A DNA stretch of 64,000 bases from Ligustrum vulgare (taxonomy: Eukaryota; Streptophyta; Magnoliopsida; Lamiales; Oleaceae): positions 12,687,096-12,751,095 of the forward strand of contig OY743170.1 of NCBI GenBank assembly GCA_963555705.1, in the 5' to 3' direction. The position numbers were made by a program, and so were the translations under genes. Below are positions 1-10,614 of this stretch, piece after piece. Below the pieces are notes generated by a model that worked only from the letters and a program-made list of their open reading frames with translations, was not told the origin of the DNA and did not search any database. Within the stretch, counting starts at the first letter, position 1. Every line of letters starts with the position of its first letter.

Positions 1-1007
1 TCCAAGTCATAATTAATGTATGACCCATAATAATACATGGGCTGGACCACATAATATTTTAATCCCAACAGTTTGACCCTCTTTTTTTGGAATACATTTT
101 GTAAAGAGTGATTTGTTTGGAGAATACATGGTTAAAATACATGGAAAAGTCTTGGGTTTACATGTAAAATTATTTATTATGAGAATGTAGGAATGAAAAT
201 GAACTTAATCCAAAGGAGTCAAAAATTTTCCCTCAATAATTTGGCTATGATGCATCTTTTCACCAAACACGCGATGCTCTAACTATTACAATACTCAAGC
301 ATGGTTTAGAAAAAATGTTCCCGAAGAGGCTCCCCTCAGGCTAAGTCGTTGGAAAAGCATCATGAGGCTCGTGTTTTTTAAGTGCCAAGAGGCTTACGCA
401 TGATTGAGGTGTAAGTCTCAAGGGGACACACCTCATTGATTAAGAAGCAAGCGCCTCACAAATACCTAGTGTCTTCCACTTCTTAAAACAAAAAATTCAC
501 ATTATTTGACACGTTTTAAAAATTAATTTTACACCTAGTCTACATGGGTAATTTAGTTAGATCTTTAATATGCTAAAACCTGAATTAATTATTAGATCTT
601 TAATATGCTAAAACCTGAATTAATTATTTGATTTGCTACAAATAAAAGTAAACAAAATAAACTAATCCTAAAACAAAAGGGAAAAAGAAAAATTTATGGA
701 TGATATTTTTACATTTTGTTTATGTTATTACATGTTTTGAAGACTTCAACATTTGTTTATGTTATTGCATGTTTATAATTTTCTTTTTTTTAATATTTTT
801 ACAAAATATTGAGGCTTACGCCTTAAAGCGCCTCGAGACTTATGGCTCGCCTCAAAAAGTAACGTCTCAGTACCCTTTTCAGCCTTTTCAAACTTCTTCC
901 AGAAGCAACATTTTATTTTAGAATTCAAAGTGTGTTACTAAGGATTAGCGCTTGATTTTTGTTGCATTACACTATGTTAAAGGCATAGCAATTGTTGTTA
1001 ATGCATG

Positions 1008-1056
<49 letters not shown>

Positions 1057-1061
1057 ATTAC
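1..1061. other. Non-coding repeat-rich flank
   Basis: No gene is supported here. The stretch holds an imperfect two-copy tandem repeat of about 37 bp at 557-630, several GAGGCTT/GCGCCTC-type dispersed repeat words at 320-470 and 810-860, and a TTA/TAT microsatellite at about 1015-1054. If the neighbouring minus-strand MYB-CC gene continues, this is its intron 5, since a splice donor sits just to the right (1056-1061). I searched the minus strand for its next coiled-coil exon and did not find one. Confidence 0.5.
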
Positions 1062-2124
1062 CTCCAGCTGCTCATGTAGCCTTCTCTGAGTATCAATTTG
1101 CATTTGTATTGCTTCACTTAATGGTAAATTTCTGAATATCAGGCAGAAGGTTACAACATTGTCAGTTGAATTGCAATTAAAGTATACGAGTTAACAAAGA
1201 AAAAAAATGTATTTTCATACTTATTCGTTTGGTCGACCATGCTGGGATGACACATGTGAGTTCCATTTGTTTCAGGCATCCTTTGTCCTTTAGCTGCAAT
1301 ATTACTTAACGCAGTAAAGTTCTATACACTTTTCTCATTAATAGCCGTAATCTTTTAAAAGTTTTCAGGGAGTTACCAGACTCGTTACCAGCGTTATTGA
1401 TACCACAATTAGCTTGTCGTTGGAGGTTTTTACTGAGTCTGTATTTCTGCCAACAGAGATATAGAAGGTTGAGAACATGTTTTATCTGTATGTTTATTAA
1501 TGAGACACGCATGCATGATGCATGCTGATCGTGAAAGAATACGTGCATATATACATATGCACAGAGTAAATCTTTTCCTTTCATTAAGAAAGAAGGTTTT
1601 ATAGTTTACTGTTTCTTTATTTTTAGCAATTTCTTAAGGGTTCTGTGGGAATTTAAGGTATGGATTGTGTGACTGAAAAACCTGGCTGCTTCTTTGAAAT
1701 GGTTGCATTAAGATTGGAAACTAACTTGCACATAGAATTGGCAATAAAGAATTTACCTGAAGGTGACTCTTCAAGTGGTATAAGGTTAGTCCTTGGATTC
1801 CCATAAGTTTCAAGACTGATTTTGGAGTGGCTTCTGCAACAGAAGAAAAATCATATTGAATAGCTGAATACAATAGCGCTTTATTGGGGCTTCATGAATC
1901 ATGAGCTTGACATGTTGTATGCACTTACTGTCTGCTCCACCAAGTTGATTAACTGCCTCAATGAACCGCTCATGGAGGTCCAGATTCCATTTCAGTCTTG
2001 GGTTGGCATCAGTGGAAAGTACAAGTCTTGAATCCCCAGTGCGGTGGAACAAGTGCCTTTCAGGTGGAGTGAACATTTCTGAAGAGGAGTGAAGGTTTTT
2101 TCCTTGGAGGTGGCGACGATACAT
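1062..2124 (-). CDS. MYB-CC (PHR1-like, GARP) transcription factor, exons 1-5, 3' part not seen
   Basis: Five exons can be placed by reading frame and GT/AG sites: 1929-2124, 1757-1833, 1389-1446, 1221-1293 and 1062-1131, together 158 codons with consistent phase. Exon 1 starts at the Met of MYRRH and carries LVLSTDANPRLKW and LHERFIEAVNQLGGAD. Exon 2 completes the single MYB/GARP repeat (KATPKSVLKLMGIQGLTLYH, then LKSHLQ). Exon 3 begins KYRLSKNL. Exon 5 ends in the LHEQLE signature of the MYB-CC coiled coil. Known role of the family: nuclear, sequence-specific DNA-binding regulators, many linked to phosphate starvation. The remaining coiled-coil and C-terminal exons would lie left of 1062, possibly beyond the window. 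The Met ten codons upstream (2154) is a less likely start because similar proteins begin MYxxxR. Copy 2 at 33581 is broken. Confidence 0.85.
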
Positions 2125-3942
2125 TTTGTTGTCTTCATCATGCGTTCGCAACAAATTAGCTTCATATTAAAAGCGAAAGGATATGATCTATGTGATTGTG
2201 AACAAAAAATATTTGTATAAGGCCCCTGTTTCAACCTTTTTATGAGAATTGTGAGTCTGCTATATTCTGCACTCCTGATACTTTAGTAAACAGATGTTGT
2301 CTACTACACAGCCCTTATCTATTTCTCGTTTTCTTTGATCAATTTTCACGTTCTAAAGCTGTGCTCAGTGATGTCTTATAAGTAAATGAGGAGAGGTGGG
2401 GTTACAAGTGAGGCATAGAATATTGGACAGGCCCAACAAAACATCAGATCCAATCCAATCTTCACACATCCCTGGGTGGGGTCCCCTCTCATTTTCCATT
2501 CTCCGACAGATGCACTACCCACTTAAAATTCCTCTGCACAATGAATCTTGACAAACTTGACACCTTACACTAGATACAAGAATAGATCCACCTCAGTCCT
2601 TTCCATGTGCACTTATATTTGTCATTTGGCAAATTTTAGGAATCTTATTCCAGAGTGAATGGTGGATTTTTTTTTTTTTTTTTTTATCTCCAGTCTGATT
2701 TACAAAAAGATCTTAGCTATTTGGATTGAATCTTTCCACACTCCTTTCTTCGTATAATACTGCCTCAAACAGCAAGCTGTATTCCTGTTTCCTTATCTGG
2801 ACCCTGTAATTTTTAAGGATTGAATTGTTGTGTTTTTCCTGTATCTCTTCTAGACACAAGCACAAACTTGTGCTTAAGTGTGAGATTTAGCCTTTCCAAT
2901 ACAGGCTAGACATTCTTTAAGTTAGCTTCTAAACGGTTGTTTATAAATATTGTTTTACGGAGAGAAGACACCTACTGTGTTCTGCACTTCTTTCTGGAGC
3001 ATGACACTGTAACACAGAGCACATGACTGCACCTATTTTATCTTTTCTGACATACTGTCATTGTATTTCTTTGTGCACATTCTTCTTGTTATCTTAGTAA
3101 TTATCATTTTTTGTCTTATGAAAGAACATTTTTAGTGTTTTCTTATAAAAGGGAGAATAAATGCTTCTTCTTGGCTTTGTTTGAAGGCCAGGAATGGCAT
3201 AACGAATGTATTCCTTTTTGTCTTCTTCAGTGAGTTTGATACTTATTCAGCCTGGATGGAATTAATAAAGAGAGAAGAGAGGTTCCAGTGAAATCTTTAA
3301 AATTCGTCAAATGGAATAAAAAATTGGACCCTTCAAAAAGAAAATAAAGTATCTATACTTGCATCTAATGGAAAGCTTAACAAGTCATAACCAGCCACTT
3401 CCTTTCCCCTTGAGACGTCAATCAGCTTTGCAGATAATTGGACATAAATCTATATTTGTTTTGCTGCAATTTATTACATTTTCTAATCTCTGCTTTAGTG
3501 GATTTTGGGTATGAGTGGATGTGGTTCGATTTGGTTCTTCTGAAATCAGAATCAAATCATAAATCGATGATTTTTTATTAATGGAACCAATTGATTTTTT
3601 TAAAGATATAGAACCAAATCGGAACCAAACCGCTCGGTTCTGGTTTGGTTCTGGGACCATTACAGCATTACTTGAATCTTTAAAAAATAAATGTAAATTA
3701 AATGTTGTTTATATTCGTTTTTTCATTAGAATTCATCTACATCATTACTAAATAGAAAATAAAAATTTTAATTAACAAAACAAAAATTTTAAAAAATTAA
3801 CATGCTATTTTATGTCAAAGAAGAAGAAACTCGTCTGAAGGAAGCTCACCGACTCGTTAAAACTTAGAGAATCAATCATAAAGGCCCTTTAGACTTATAG
3901 ATATAGGTTACGATGAAATTCTGACTCTCATTCTACCGTGAT
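2125..3942. other. Upstream region of the MYB-CC gene, non-coding
   Basis: No open coding sequence is convincing. The stretch lies 5' of the minus-strand MYB-CC start and probably holds its leader, an upstream intron and promoter. A TATA-like TTTTATAAG read on the minus strand near 3145-3155 is a candidate core promoter. A poly-T run lies at about 2669-2685. From about 2686 rightwards the sequence recurs in unit 2 (34262 on), while 1665-2685 is absent there. Confidence 0.4.
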
Positions 3943-4372
3943 TAAGGATGGCAAAACGGCTCGTCAGTTCGAGCCGCTCGAGCTCGACTCGAAAAAAGTT
4001 CCGGCTAAGCTCGGCTCACGGCTCGAGATTTCGAGCCGAACTTTTTTTTGAGAGACGGACTTTGGCTCGGCTCGAGCAAAAAAAAAAAAAGCCCGCTAAA
4101 AAAAACTCGATGGGAGTTTGAGTAATGAATTTCGACCACGAGCTCAGCTCAACTTGCCATATATATACATTTTCAATAAAAATTTTATGAATTTTTGCTA
4201 TATAAATAAAAAAAATTAAAAGTTCGGGACTCGGTTCGGCTCGGCTCAGAAAAAGCTTGAGCTAAAGCTCGAGTCGAGCCTTATTTTTTGAGACGAACTT
4301 TAGCTCGGCTCGGGCCAAAAAAAGCTCGAGCGGAACTCCAGCCTTGATCTTCGGCTCGTTGACATCCCTAAC
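3943..4372. mobile_element. MITE-like repeat rich in GCTCGAGC words
   Basis: About 430 bp packed with CTCGAGC/GAGCCG words, with inverted ends: a left GGATGGCAAAACGGCTCG and a right end whose reverse complement reads GGGATGTCAACGAGCCG. This is the usual look of a non-autonomous DNA element or foldback repeat. The unit 2 copy is at about 35497-35927. No coding capacity is seen. Confidence 0.55.
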
Positions 4373-4735
4373 CGTGATGTTGTGTGAGTTAGGGATGGAA
4401 TTTGCAATTTGAGTTTGGGTTTGGGTTAACTCTTGAGAATTGACGAATTGGGCTGAAATTTATATATACATAAATTTTAAAAAATATACATCAATGTCGT
4501 CGATGTGACTAAGGAGTGCAACGACTACTGTGTTATATCATATATGAGTGCAAATAAAGTAGTGTGAATGCGTGTCTATAATTGAAAAGAAGAAAAATGA
4601 ATTAGATTTAGAATTTAGATTTATGAGTTAAAATCTTTGTCTAATAGGAAATGAGATAAAATATATGGTAAATAATATTTTTGTACATTTCACATTTATA
4701 ATTTCAGATTTGAATTTTTTGTTGAGATGAATACC

Positions 4736-4737
<2 letters not shown>

Positions 4738-4775
<38 letters not shown>
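4738..4775. repeat. (AT)n microsatellite
   Basis: A run of AT dinucleotides. The matching site in unit 2 (about 36305-36318) is where the second Copia element inserted. Confidence 0.9.
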
Positions 4776-4779
<4 letters not shown>

Positions 4780-5225
4780 ATTATTTTTAAACCAAAAAGT
4801 ATGCTATATTGTGAACTATGACGACATGATTAATCACTGATTTAAAACATAGAAAAAAAAATGTCTTTTAAACAATAGTGACTAGGTTTGCCAACTCACC
4901 GATACTCTACTAAGATAGAAAATTAAACATGGCAGTTAAAAATTATTGAGTGGTAGATATTGCGTATATTTAGTGCTGTCCCTGTGCATTAGTTCCAACC
5001 AGTTGGGCTTTTCTGGAAAGATCATTTGATTCTTATAAGTCAGGAAATTTTATGCAGTATGGAGGAATCTGTAGAACCCTTTATGTAAAGGATTAAAGTG
5101 TGTTTGCTTGCACGTGGATAGGATTGACATTATCACTTTTATCATTATATTATTATATATATATGTACATAAATCTTTTGGACAGGCTATGCAGCCATAT
5201 GTAGAATAATTATTTATATGAAACT

Positions 5226-5433
5226 TGTTATAAATAATGTATATATGTGAATGACATTACCATTATATCCCTGTAAACTTTACAATATTACGATTGTGCC
5301 ATTGTCCACTCCTATAAATAGGAGCCTATACTTACCAATTTATTACACCAATTCTTGAAGAGAAATTCTCTCCTCTAAACTCTCTCCATTTCTCTTTCTA
5401 TGTTGTTCTTATGATTTCGATGATTTTATAACA
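5226..5433 (+). repeat. 5' LTR of cassette-bearing Copia element
   Basis: 208 bp, TG...CA ends. It contains a TATAAATA box (about 5310-5320) followed by a pyrimidine-rich leader (CTCTCCTCTAAACTCTCTCC). I see no difference from the right LTR. Confidence 0.95.
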
Positions 5434-5450
5434 CGTTATCAGCACGAGTC
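5434..5450 (+). other. Primer binding site (minus-strand start)
   Basis: CGTTATCAGCACGAG immediately follows the left LTR. The same word follows the LTR of the element at 36319, so it marks the element's plus orientation. This is the half-tRNA-type primer site often seen in plant Copia elements. Confidence 0.8.
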
Positions 5451-5569
5451 TCTAACCAATTGAGTAATAACGGGAGTATGCTCTACAGTTGCATCTAAAT
5501 GATGAGCCTCTGTATCAGAAACCTGATTATTACTAACCAATGTTTCCTTTTCTCTCAAACTGAAAAAGA

Positions 5570-5880
5570 ATGATTCTGGCCGATCCAGATATCCGATCGA
5601 CGATCGGCCACCGCCATCAGAACGGGCTTGTCAAGGAGAAGACTCGCCTAAAATTTGGCGCAGAACCAACGGCTGAAACAAAAGATATCGACCGAAGAAG
5701 AAAATCTGAAAAACTGTGCAAAAACAGATATCTGACCGAAAATTGAAATGCTTATTCCGGACGATTCTGAACTCCGATCGACGATCGGCCAGCGGCATAT
5801 CAACGGGTTTTTCCAGGAGAAGACTCGACTGAAATTTGGCGCAAATCCAACGGTTAAAACGGAAGTTATTGTCCGGAGAA
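5570..5880 (+). repeat. Leader tandem repeat, two units of about 195 bp
   Basis: Two diverged copies share CCGATCGACGATCGGCCA, then AAGACTCG, then AAATTTGGCGCA, starting near 5590 and 5776. Non-coding leader sequence between primer site and cassette. Short frames across it are not gene-like. Confidence 0.7.
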
Positions 5881-6364
5881 GAAGATGCTGGCGGACTGAA
5901 AAATGATGATTCCGGCCAAACGGTTGATCTTTTGGAAAATCGGAGACCACCGGCATGTTCAGGATGCCGAGGCACATATTATGGTGATGGGTTAATTTTT
6001 CCGATCACCGGCGCGTGGCGGCCGGCGGCGGCGGCGCGTGGCGGATCCGGCGATGACGAAAGGCAGTTTGTCCGTTTTGATGAATTGGATTTTTCTATGA
6101 TCTCATTTTTCTGTTTTGTGCAGTTTTTAAAATATTCCGGCGGTCGAACATGGCGGTTTTCTTAAAAACTGTTTTTGGAGCAATCCTGACGAGATTTTGA
6201 ACTTCGGACCAAAAGTAAGTTTGTTCTAAATTAAATTTTAAACCTATTGACGGTTTCAATTTATTCATATGAGCAATATATTAAAATATGGACGATTTTG
6301 CCCTTAATAATACATACAAGTATAATAATCGTAAATTAACGATTAATATGTGATCAATTGAATT

Positions 6365-6550
6365 ATATTATGCTGCCACCTACATGGTTGGTTTTACCAC
6401 CTACATGGTTGGCTTTACCCGGTTTAATTATTTCATTATGTCGATTCCGCCTATATGGCCGGTTTAATTGTTTCATCTCGTTGATACCGTCTATATGGCT
6501 GGTTTAATTATTTCATCACGTTGACACCGCCTATATGGTCGGTATATCAA
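6365..6550 (+). repeat. Short tandem repeats, about 60-bp period
   Basis: Repeated CCGCCTATATGGCCGGTTTA-like units interspersed with ATTATTTCAT and CGTTGA, four to five diverged copies. No coding capacity is seen. Confidence 0.65.
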
Positions 6551-6689
6551 TTGAATACATATAAACACATCAGTTGTTGGTTAATTCTAACATATTAGAG
6601 GGTTGTTGTCAACATATATACTTGGTGGTATAACCCCAGTATCGTTATTGTTAATATATATATATACAATATTATTGTTATTTGATACT

Positions 6690-7090
6690 TCATTAAATGA
6701 TACCAGAAGTTATCAATACTAAAGTTAGAAAATATTTTATCAAATGATACCAGAAGTTATCATTACCAAAAGGTTGATAAATATTAATAAAATGTTTTAT
6801 CCAATGGTACCAGAAGTTACCAATATCTGAATTTGAATGGGTGGATGAAAATTATTCAACAAGAGAATGTTGATGTATGATAAGATAATATCACATGATA
6901 GCACGGATATAGCTAATGTGAAAATAATCTCATCAGTATTATGAGATGAATGTTAGATGATAAGTGCCTGGAAAAGTTCTTGCACGAGCACTTATATATT
7001 CCAGAAGAAGTACATATTTACTCCAGAAGAAGTAAAAATTATCATCTAAACATACTGAAATGATATTATTATTGCTCCTGAAGAAGCATA
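6690..7090 (+). repeat. Micro-hairpin cluster upstream of the cassette
   Basis: Several short inverted repeats share the centre CCAGAAG or CCTGAAG but differ in stem. Examples are GATA/TATC stems at 6698-6714 and 6743-6764, TGGTA/TACCA near 6805-6820, TTACT/AGTAA near 7018-7036, and TGCT/AGCA near 7073-7088. Similar hairpins occur elsewhere in this element and in the element at 36319. Confidence 0.75.
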
Positions 7091-7147
7091 AACGAGACAT
7101 ACATGCAAAATGCAAAAGGGGAAAACATTTATGATCCTCAAAATTAG

Positions 7148-7343
7148 AGATGTGTTTCGGGAGTAGCCGTATCCTACCACCTCTGACCTTTTGAGGAAAT
7201 AAAGAAAAAAGTGTGTTTCAAGAGTAAGAAATACTCCATACTCTACCACTTTAAATCTTTGAGGTACACAAGATTAATACATTGATAAAATCCTAGAAAT
7301 TTATGGTGTGTCTCAAGAGTGAGAATACTCCGTACTCTACCAC
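7148..7343 (-). repeat. Three-unit repeat downstream of LOG copy 1
   Basis: Three diverged units with period about 75-80 bp, near 7149-7182, 7210-7247 and 7303-7343. On the minus strand each reads GTGGTAG, then TACGGAGTATTC or similar, then TTGAGACAC. Two are separated by CTTTGAGG or TTTTGAGG words. The same arrangement follows LOG copy 2 at about 23150-23360, so it belongs to the cassette. It could be a 3' processing or structural element; the function is unknown. Confidence 0.65.
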
Positions 7344-7358
7344 CACCTATTCTAGAGT

Positions 7359-8012
7359 TCACAAAGATAAATTTACATTAACCGGACTCCATTTTCGCTT
7401 GATTCCCCTTCCTTGCGACCAATCTATCTTTACTCCTGCTGGATCTTGTATTGGAATATATGATTGCAACTTATCCAGCAGTTCCTCGATAGTAGGAGCA
7501 GAAATAAGGATTCTCCTAGAAAATGGAGATATGAATCCCTGTTCCACAGCATAATCAAGAAATGTTAGCAAACCATCAAAGAAATTGTTTACATTTAAAA
7601 GCCCTATAGGCTTAGTATGGAGATCTAGTTGAGCCCATGAAGTAATATTAAAGATTTCTTCTAAAGTACCAAAACCTCCAGGCAGGGCTATGAAGGCATC
7701 AGAACCATATAACATGCAAGTTATGCGTTCATGGATAGATAAGGTTTGTACTTCATGCCCTCGTGTTTTGCCTGCAATATCAGCTAAAGGAGTAGGTATA
7801 ACACCTATCACTCTTGCTTTCTCTACTAGAGCGGATTGTGAAACACAACCCATCAATCCACTGCTACCTCCTCCATACACGAGAGTGATACCTTTCTCTC
7901 CCAATTTCTTTCCTAAATCCACGGCTGCTTCTAGATACCCAAAACCTTTTCCCACTTTTGATCCACAAAATACACAGATAGTTTTGATCTGTCGAAATTT
8001 TGGTCCTTCCAT
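7359..8012 (-). CDS. LOG-type cytokinin riboside 5'-monophosphate phosphoribohydrolase, copy 1
   Basis: 217 residues without interruption, the usual length of plant LOG proteins. LOG enzymes cleave cytokinin riboside monophosphates to the active free base and ribose 5-phosphate. Visible landmarks: ICVFCGS near residue 12 (Rossmann start), LVYGGGSSGLMG near 44, and ALPGGFGTLEE near 108, the family's nucleotide-binding signature with F for the common Y. The C-terminal part reads TWAQL-like SWAQLDLHTKP and PIGLLNV. The family's RKxxM segment reads RITCM: Arg is kept and the Lys is lost, so activity cannot be taken for granted. Plant LOG genes normally have several introns; this frame has none, suggesting a retrocopy. 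It lies antisense inside the retrotransposon, 248 bp downstream of the Cys-finger gene. About 93% identical in protein to copy 2 (23368-24021). Confidence 0.92.
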   Translation of the reverse strand: MEGPKFRQIKTICVFCGSKVGKGFGYLEAAVDLGKKLGEKGITLVYGGGSSGLMGCVSQSALVEKARVIGVIPTPLADIAGKTRGHEVQTLSIHERITCMLYGSDAFIALPGGFGTLEEIFNITSWAQLDLHTKPIGLLNVNNFFDGLLTFLDYAVEQGFISPFSRRILISAPTIEELLDKLQSYIPIQDPAGVKIDWSQGRGIKRKWSPVNVNLSL

Positions 8013-8072
8013 TTTTGAAAGTAAAGAAGGAAAATGTTATTTTGGGATGCATGAACTATGAAAAATGTTTGG

Positions 8073-8081
8073 CTATTTAAA
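8073..8081 (-). promoter_or_regulatory. TATA-like box upstream of LOG copy 1
   Basis: The minus strand reads TTTAAATAGCCAAAC here, about 61 nt before the ATG. The same TTTAAATAG stands before LOG copy 2 and before both Cys-finger genes, in otherwise diverged spacer. A core-promoter role is inferred. Confidence 0.5.
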
Positions 8082-8260
8082 ACCGAAAAACTTCACTATT
8101 TACTGGTCGTTTTTCGAAAAAGTGAAGATTTACTTTTGACAAAATCATCCTACTCACCTTTCGGCGATTTAATATTTTTAACCAGCCTTTATCAAAACTC
8201 GTGAAAGGAAACAGAAAAAATATTTTATATGTGCATATATATCAAATGATTTACCTTGTA

Positions 8261-8806
8261 TTAATGCTGCATAGCCAAAGCATCATTGTTTATAACAGCA
8301 TGGCAAACAGGATCTTTTGCTATTATATTTTTGAGACTATATCTCTCTTTATCGCTGATGAATTTAGCCCATAAAGATAGTAGCTCACGCTGCACATATC
8401 CACTAGGGTGCGTCTCAAGAGTCAATCGGATATCATCCAATGACTCCTTACTCAGTCCACCCTTAATGAAGTCTATCTTATCATCTCGATTTATGGATGA
8501 ATATCCTATTGATTTACAACGGGTATCACATGTCCATCGAGCACATTTGTAGCAACTATTTAATCTTTTTGCTCTTCGCTTCTTTGCAAAAGTACTCTTA
8601 CCTAAGCCAGGCTTGTGCTTAGAAAATGAATCTGGTAATTCACCAGCTAATCGAACTTTTGCTTCGATCAACCAGCGAACATCTTCTGACATGCCATGAT
8701 CCATCAGCAACCTCAATCTTTCGAGCCTAATTCGATAAATTTTTCTCAAATCATTTACTGGAAGATTGGAATAATATTTGCGAATATTTGAAAGTATGAT
8801 ATCCAT
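8261..8806 (-). CDS. Basic Cys-finger protein resembling plant-virus nucleic-acid-binding proteins, copy 1
   Basis: 181 residues from the Met of MDIIL. This start is chosen because identity with copy 2 begins exactly there, whereas the upstream in-frame residues differ. The order is an alpha-helical N-terminal part (residues 1-57), then GKSTFAKKRRAKRLN (about 69-83), a basic stretch leading straight into a CYKC...C...C finger (about 85-97), then DDKIDFIKGG and a conserved tail containing LETHPSGYVQRELL. The basic block, Cys finger and FIK-G segment in that order resemble the NABP/cysteine-rich proteins of carla-, viti- and trichoviruses, which bind nucleic acid and in several cases suppress RNA silencing. 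This comparison is from memory and covers only about 50 residues. The N-terminal and C-terminal parts are not recognised. First gene of the minus-strand pair, followed by LOG. Confidence 0.75.
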   Translation of the reverse strand: MDIILSNIRKYYSNLPVNDLRKIYRIRLERLRLLMDHGMSEDVRWLIEAKVRLAGELPDSFSKHKPGLGKSTFAKKRRAKRLNSCYKCARWTCDTRCKSIGYSSINRDDKIDFIKGGLSKESLDDIRLTLETHPSGYVQRELLSLWAKFISDKERYSLKNIIAKDPVCHAVINNDALAMQH

Positions 8807-8838
8807 TTTTGATGGATCTAGCCTTCTTCCCAAATCAT

Positions 8839-8847
8839 CTATTTAAA
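8839..8847 (-). promoter_or_regulatory. TATA-like box upstream of Cys-finger copy 1
   Basis: Minus-strand TTTAAATAG, ending 33 nt before the MDIIL start; the spacing before copy 2 is 35 nt. Such spacing would leave a very short leader. Confidence 0.45.
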
Positions 8848-9099
8848 TGCATTATTCAACGCGTAAAAGAGCGGCGGCTCCGCGTGTCAGTGATATGGAT
8901 TCCATCAAGAAATAATGGAATAAATTATTGAAAAGGTGAGATAATATGCCATTACCTTTTTCGATATAAGGGAAGATTTGGCGACAAGATTGAGATTATG
9001 AGATATTTCCTTGGATATTGTACCTGATTTTTCGGTATACTAAAAGTAATAAAGGTATACTGATTTGAACTATATAGAATACTAATGAAATAAATGTTG

Positions 9100-9312
9100 T
9101 ATTGAACCAGAAGTTCATACATATGTACAAGTGAAATATCTTATTGAACCAGAAGTTCATACGTACAAGTGAAATATGTATATAGTATGAACCAGAAGCT
9201 CATAAATGAAATATACATTGTATTGAACCAGAAGTTTAGCGATATTGTATTGAATCAAATATTCATACATAGAAATGAAATAAAACCGTATAGAACCAGA
9301 AGTTCTATAATA
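9100..9312 (+). repeat. Micro-hairpin cluster with CAGAA loops
   Basis: TGAAC-CAGAA-GTTCA at 9103-9117 and again near 9135-9149, ATGA/TCAT stems near 9184-9199, and an 8-bp stem TATAGAAC around the same loop at 9289-9309. Loops are constant and stems differ. Confidence 0.8.
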
Positions 9313-10340
9313 AACGGTTAGATTATCAAAAGTTCCAAATTATTTTCTATGAGAATAACTTATTCAGAAATTGTTTATCATACAACAATATTCTATGTCA
9401 AACAGGGAATAGCTCAAGAAGCTTTATTATTTGTAAAAGTGCGATATGCATACACTCCACCAAAGCGCACTGAGATATATGATTGAAATTACATCCCTAA
9501 AAGAATGACATGTGTTATGGCATTTTAGCCGATTGATAATATTTGAGAACATTATGGTGAAAACACGCCTGAAGCGTAATTATGCCTGAAGCATAATGAC
9601 TATCGATTCCAAAAATAAATATCTCTTGAATGATTGAAATGATTCCTTTGAGGCTAAATACTCAAAGTAAGTAAAAGGGACATAGTCAAATGATGAGATA
9701 TTCAGGTACCTGATGATAGAACATATAAAGAGATCTCTCCACGTTATATTGAGATGGAATCGATAAATAAGTCGACTGCATACCCTCTTATGAAATAAGA
9801 TTGATGAAATCATAATTCTTTGGCCAAGTATGAAACCCTAATGTAGGGATTATTGTTCAAGGACCTGAAGTCCAAATGCTTAAATGTGTAAAGCCAGTAA
9901 TTATATGTACAAATGAAAAATATTTCACAGTCGTAAAAGACGACTAGTTGCGCGCGAAATTTTTCATAGAACTGGCATGACATATGGTGGATAGACTATA
10001 GTCTAAATCACTAGCTTGAGCTCCTTGATATACCAATGAGTGAGATCAAAATGTATGATTCTCATCTCGGTACTTTGGGAGTATTCTTTGATGTACCAGT
10101 TGATCGCGGTACGTTGGGATTTCAAGTAAAATGATTGTAGATTATATGTCGAAATTGATATCTATTTCAATGATTGATTATGCTCCTGCAAAATTAGAAA
10201 TTGCAGTTTATAAAGTGCAAGAACATACATGTATAAATCATTGAAAGATTCAATATGCCCAGATTAGTATCACTATAGAATGATACAAATGACTCCATGA
10301 TATAATATGTTGAAAGTGAAATTGGAGTGTACTATTTATG
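9313..10340. other. Internal non-coding part of Copia element
   Basis: No gag or pol similarity and no long open frame. This is where an autonomous relative would have pol. A motif GAGATCAAAATGTATGATTC and similar words give no recognised function. Confidence 0.5.
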
Positions 10341-10349
10341 ACATCTGGG

Positions 10350-10560
10350 AAATTGATTATTCACTAGAAGTGAATACGAAAATGAATATTCACCAGAAGT
10401 GAATTTGAAATTGATTATTCACTAGAAGTGAATTTGAAAATGAATATTTAATTATTCACTAGAAGTGAAAGATGCAATCTATGAAAGTGAATTATAGATT
10501 TGATTATTCACCAGAAGTGAATTCTAAATTTGATTATTCACCAGAAGTGAAAAATACAAT
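10350..10560 (+). repeat. Array of six TTCAC-(TAGAA/CAGAA)-GTGAA hairpins
   Basis: Six near-identical hairpins within about 200 bp, for example ATTCAC-TAGAA-GTGAAT at 10359-10375, spaced 25-50 bp apart. The loop alternates TAGAA and CAGAA. Confidence 0.85.
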
Positions 10561-10614
10561 GAAAAGATTCGTGATTGCACCAATATACATGTAATATTCC
10601 ATGAAAGGAATAAA

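Noticed and set aside
5631..5977. Overlapping frames of 109-114 codons on both strands in the Copia leader
   Set aside because: They cover a non-coding tandem repeat with higher GC; the frames are antisense shadows of one another.
7359..8012. Idea that the LOG genes are dead processed pseudogenes
   Set aside because: Both copies are full length without stops, and the core shows only silent changes, which does not fit neutral decay.
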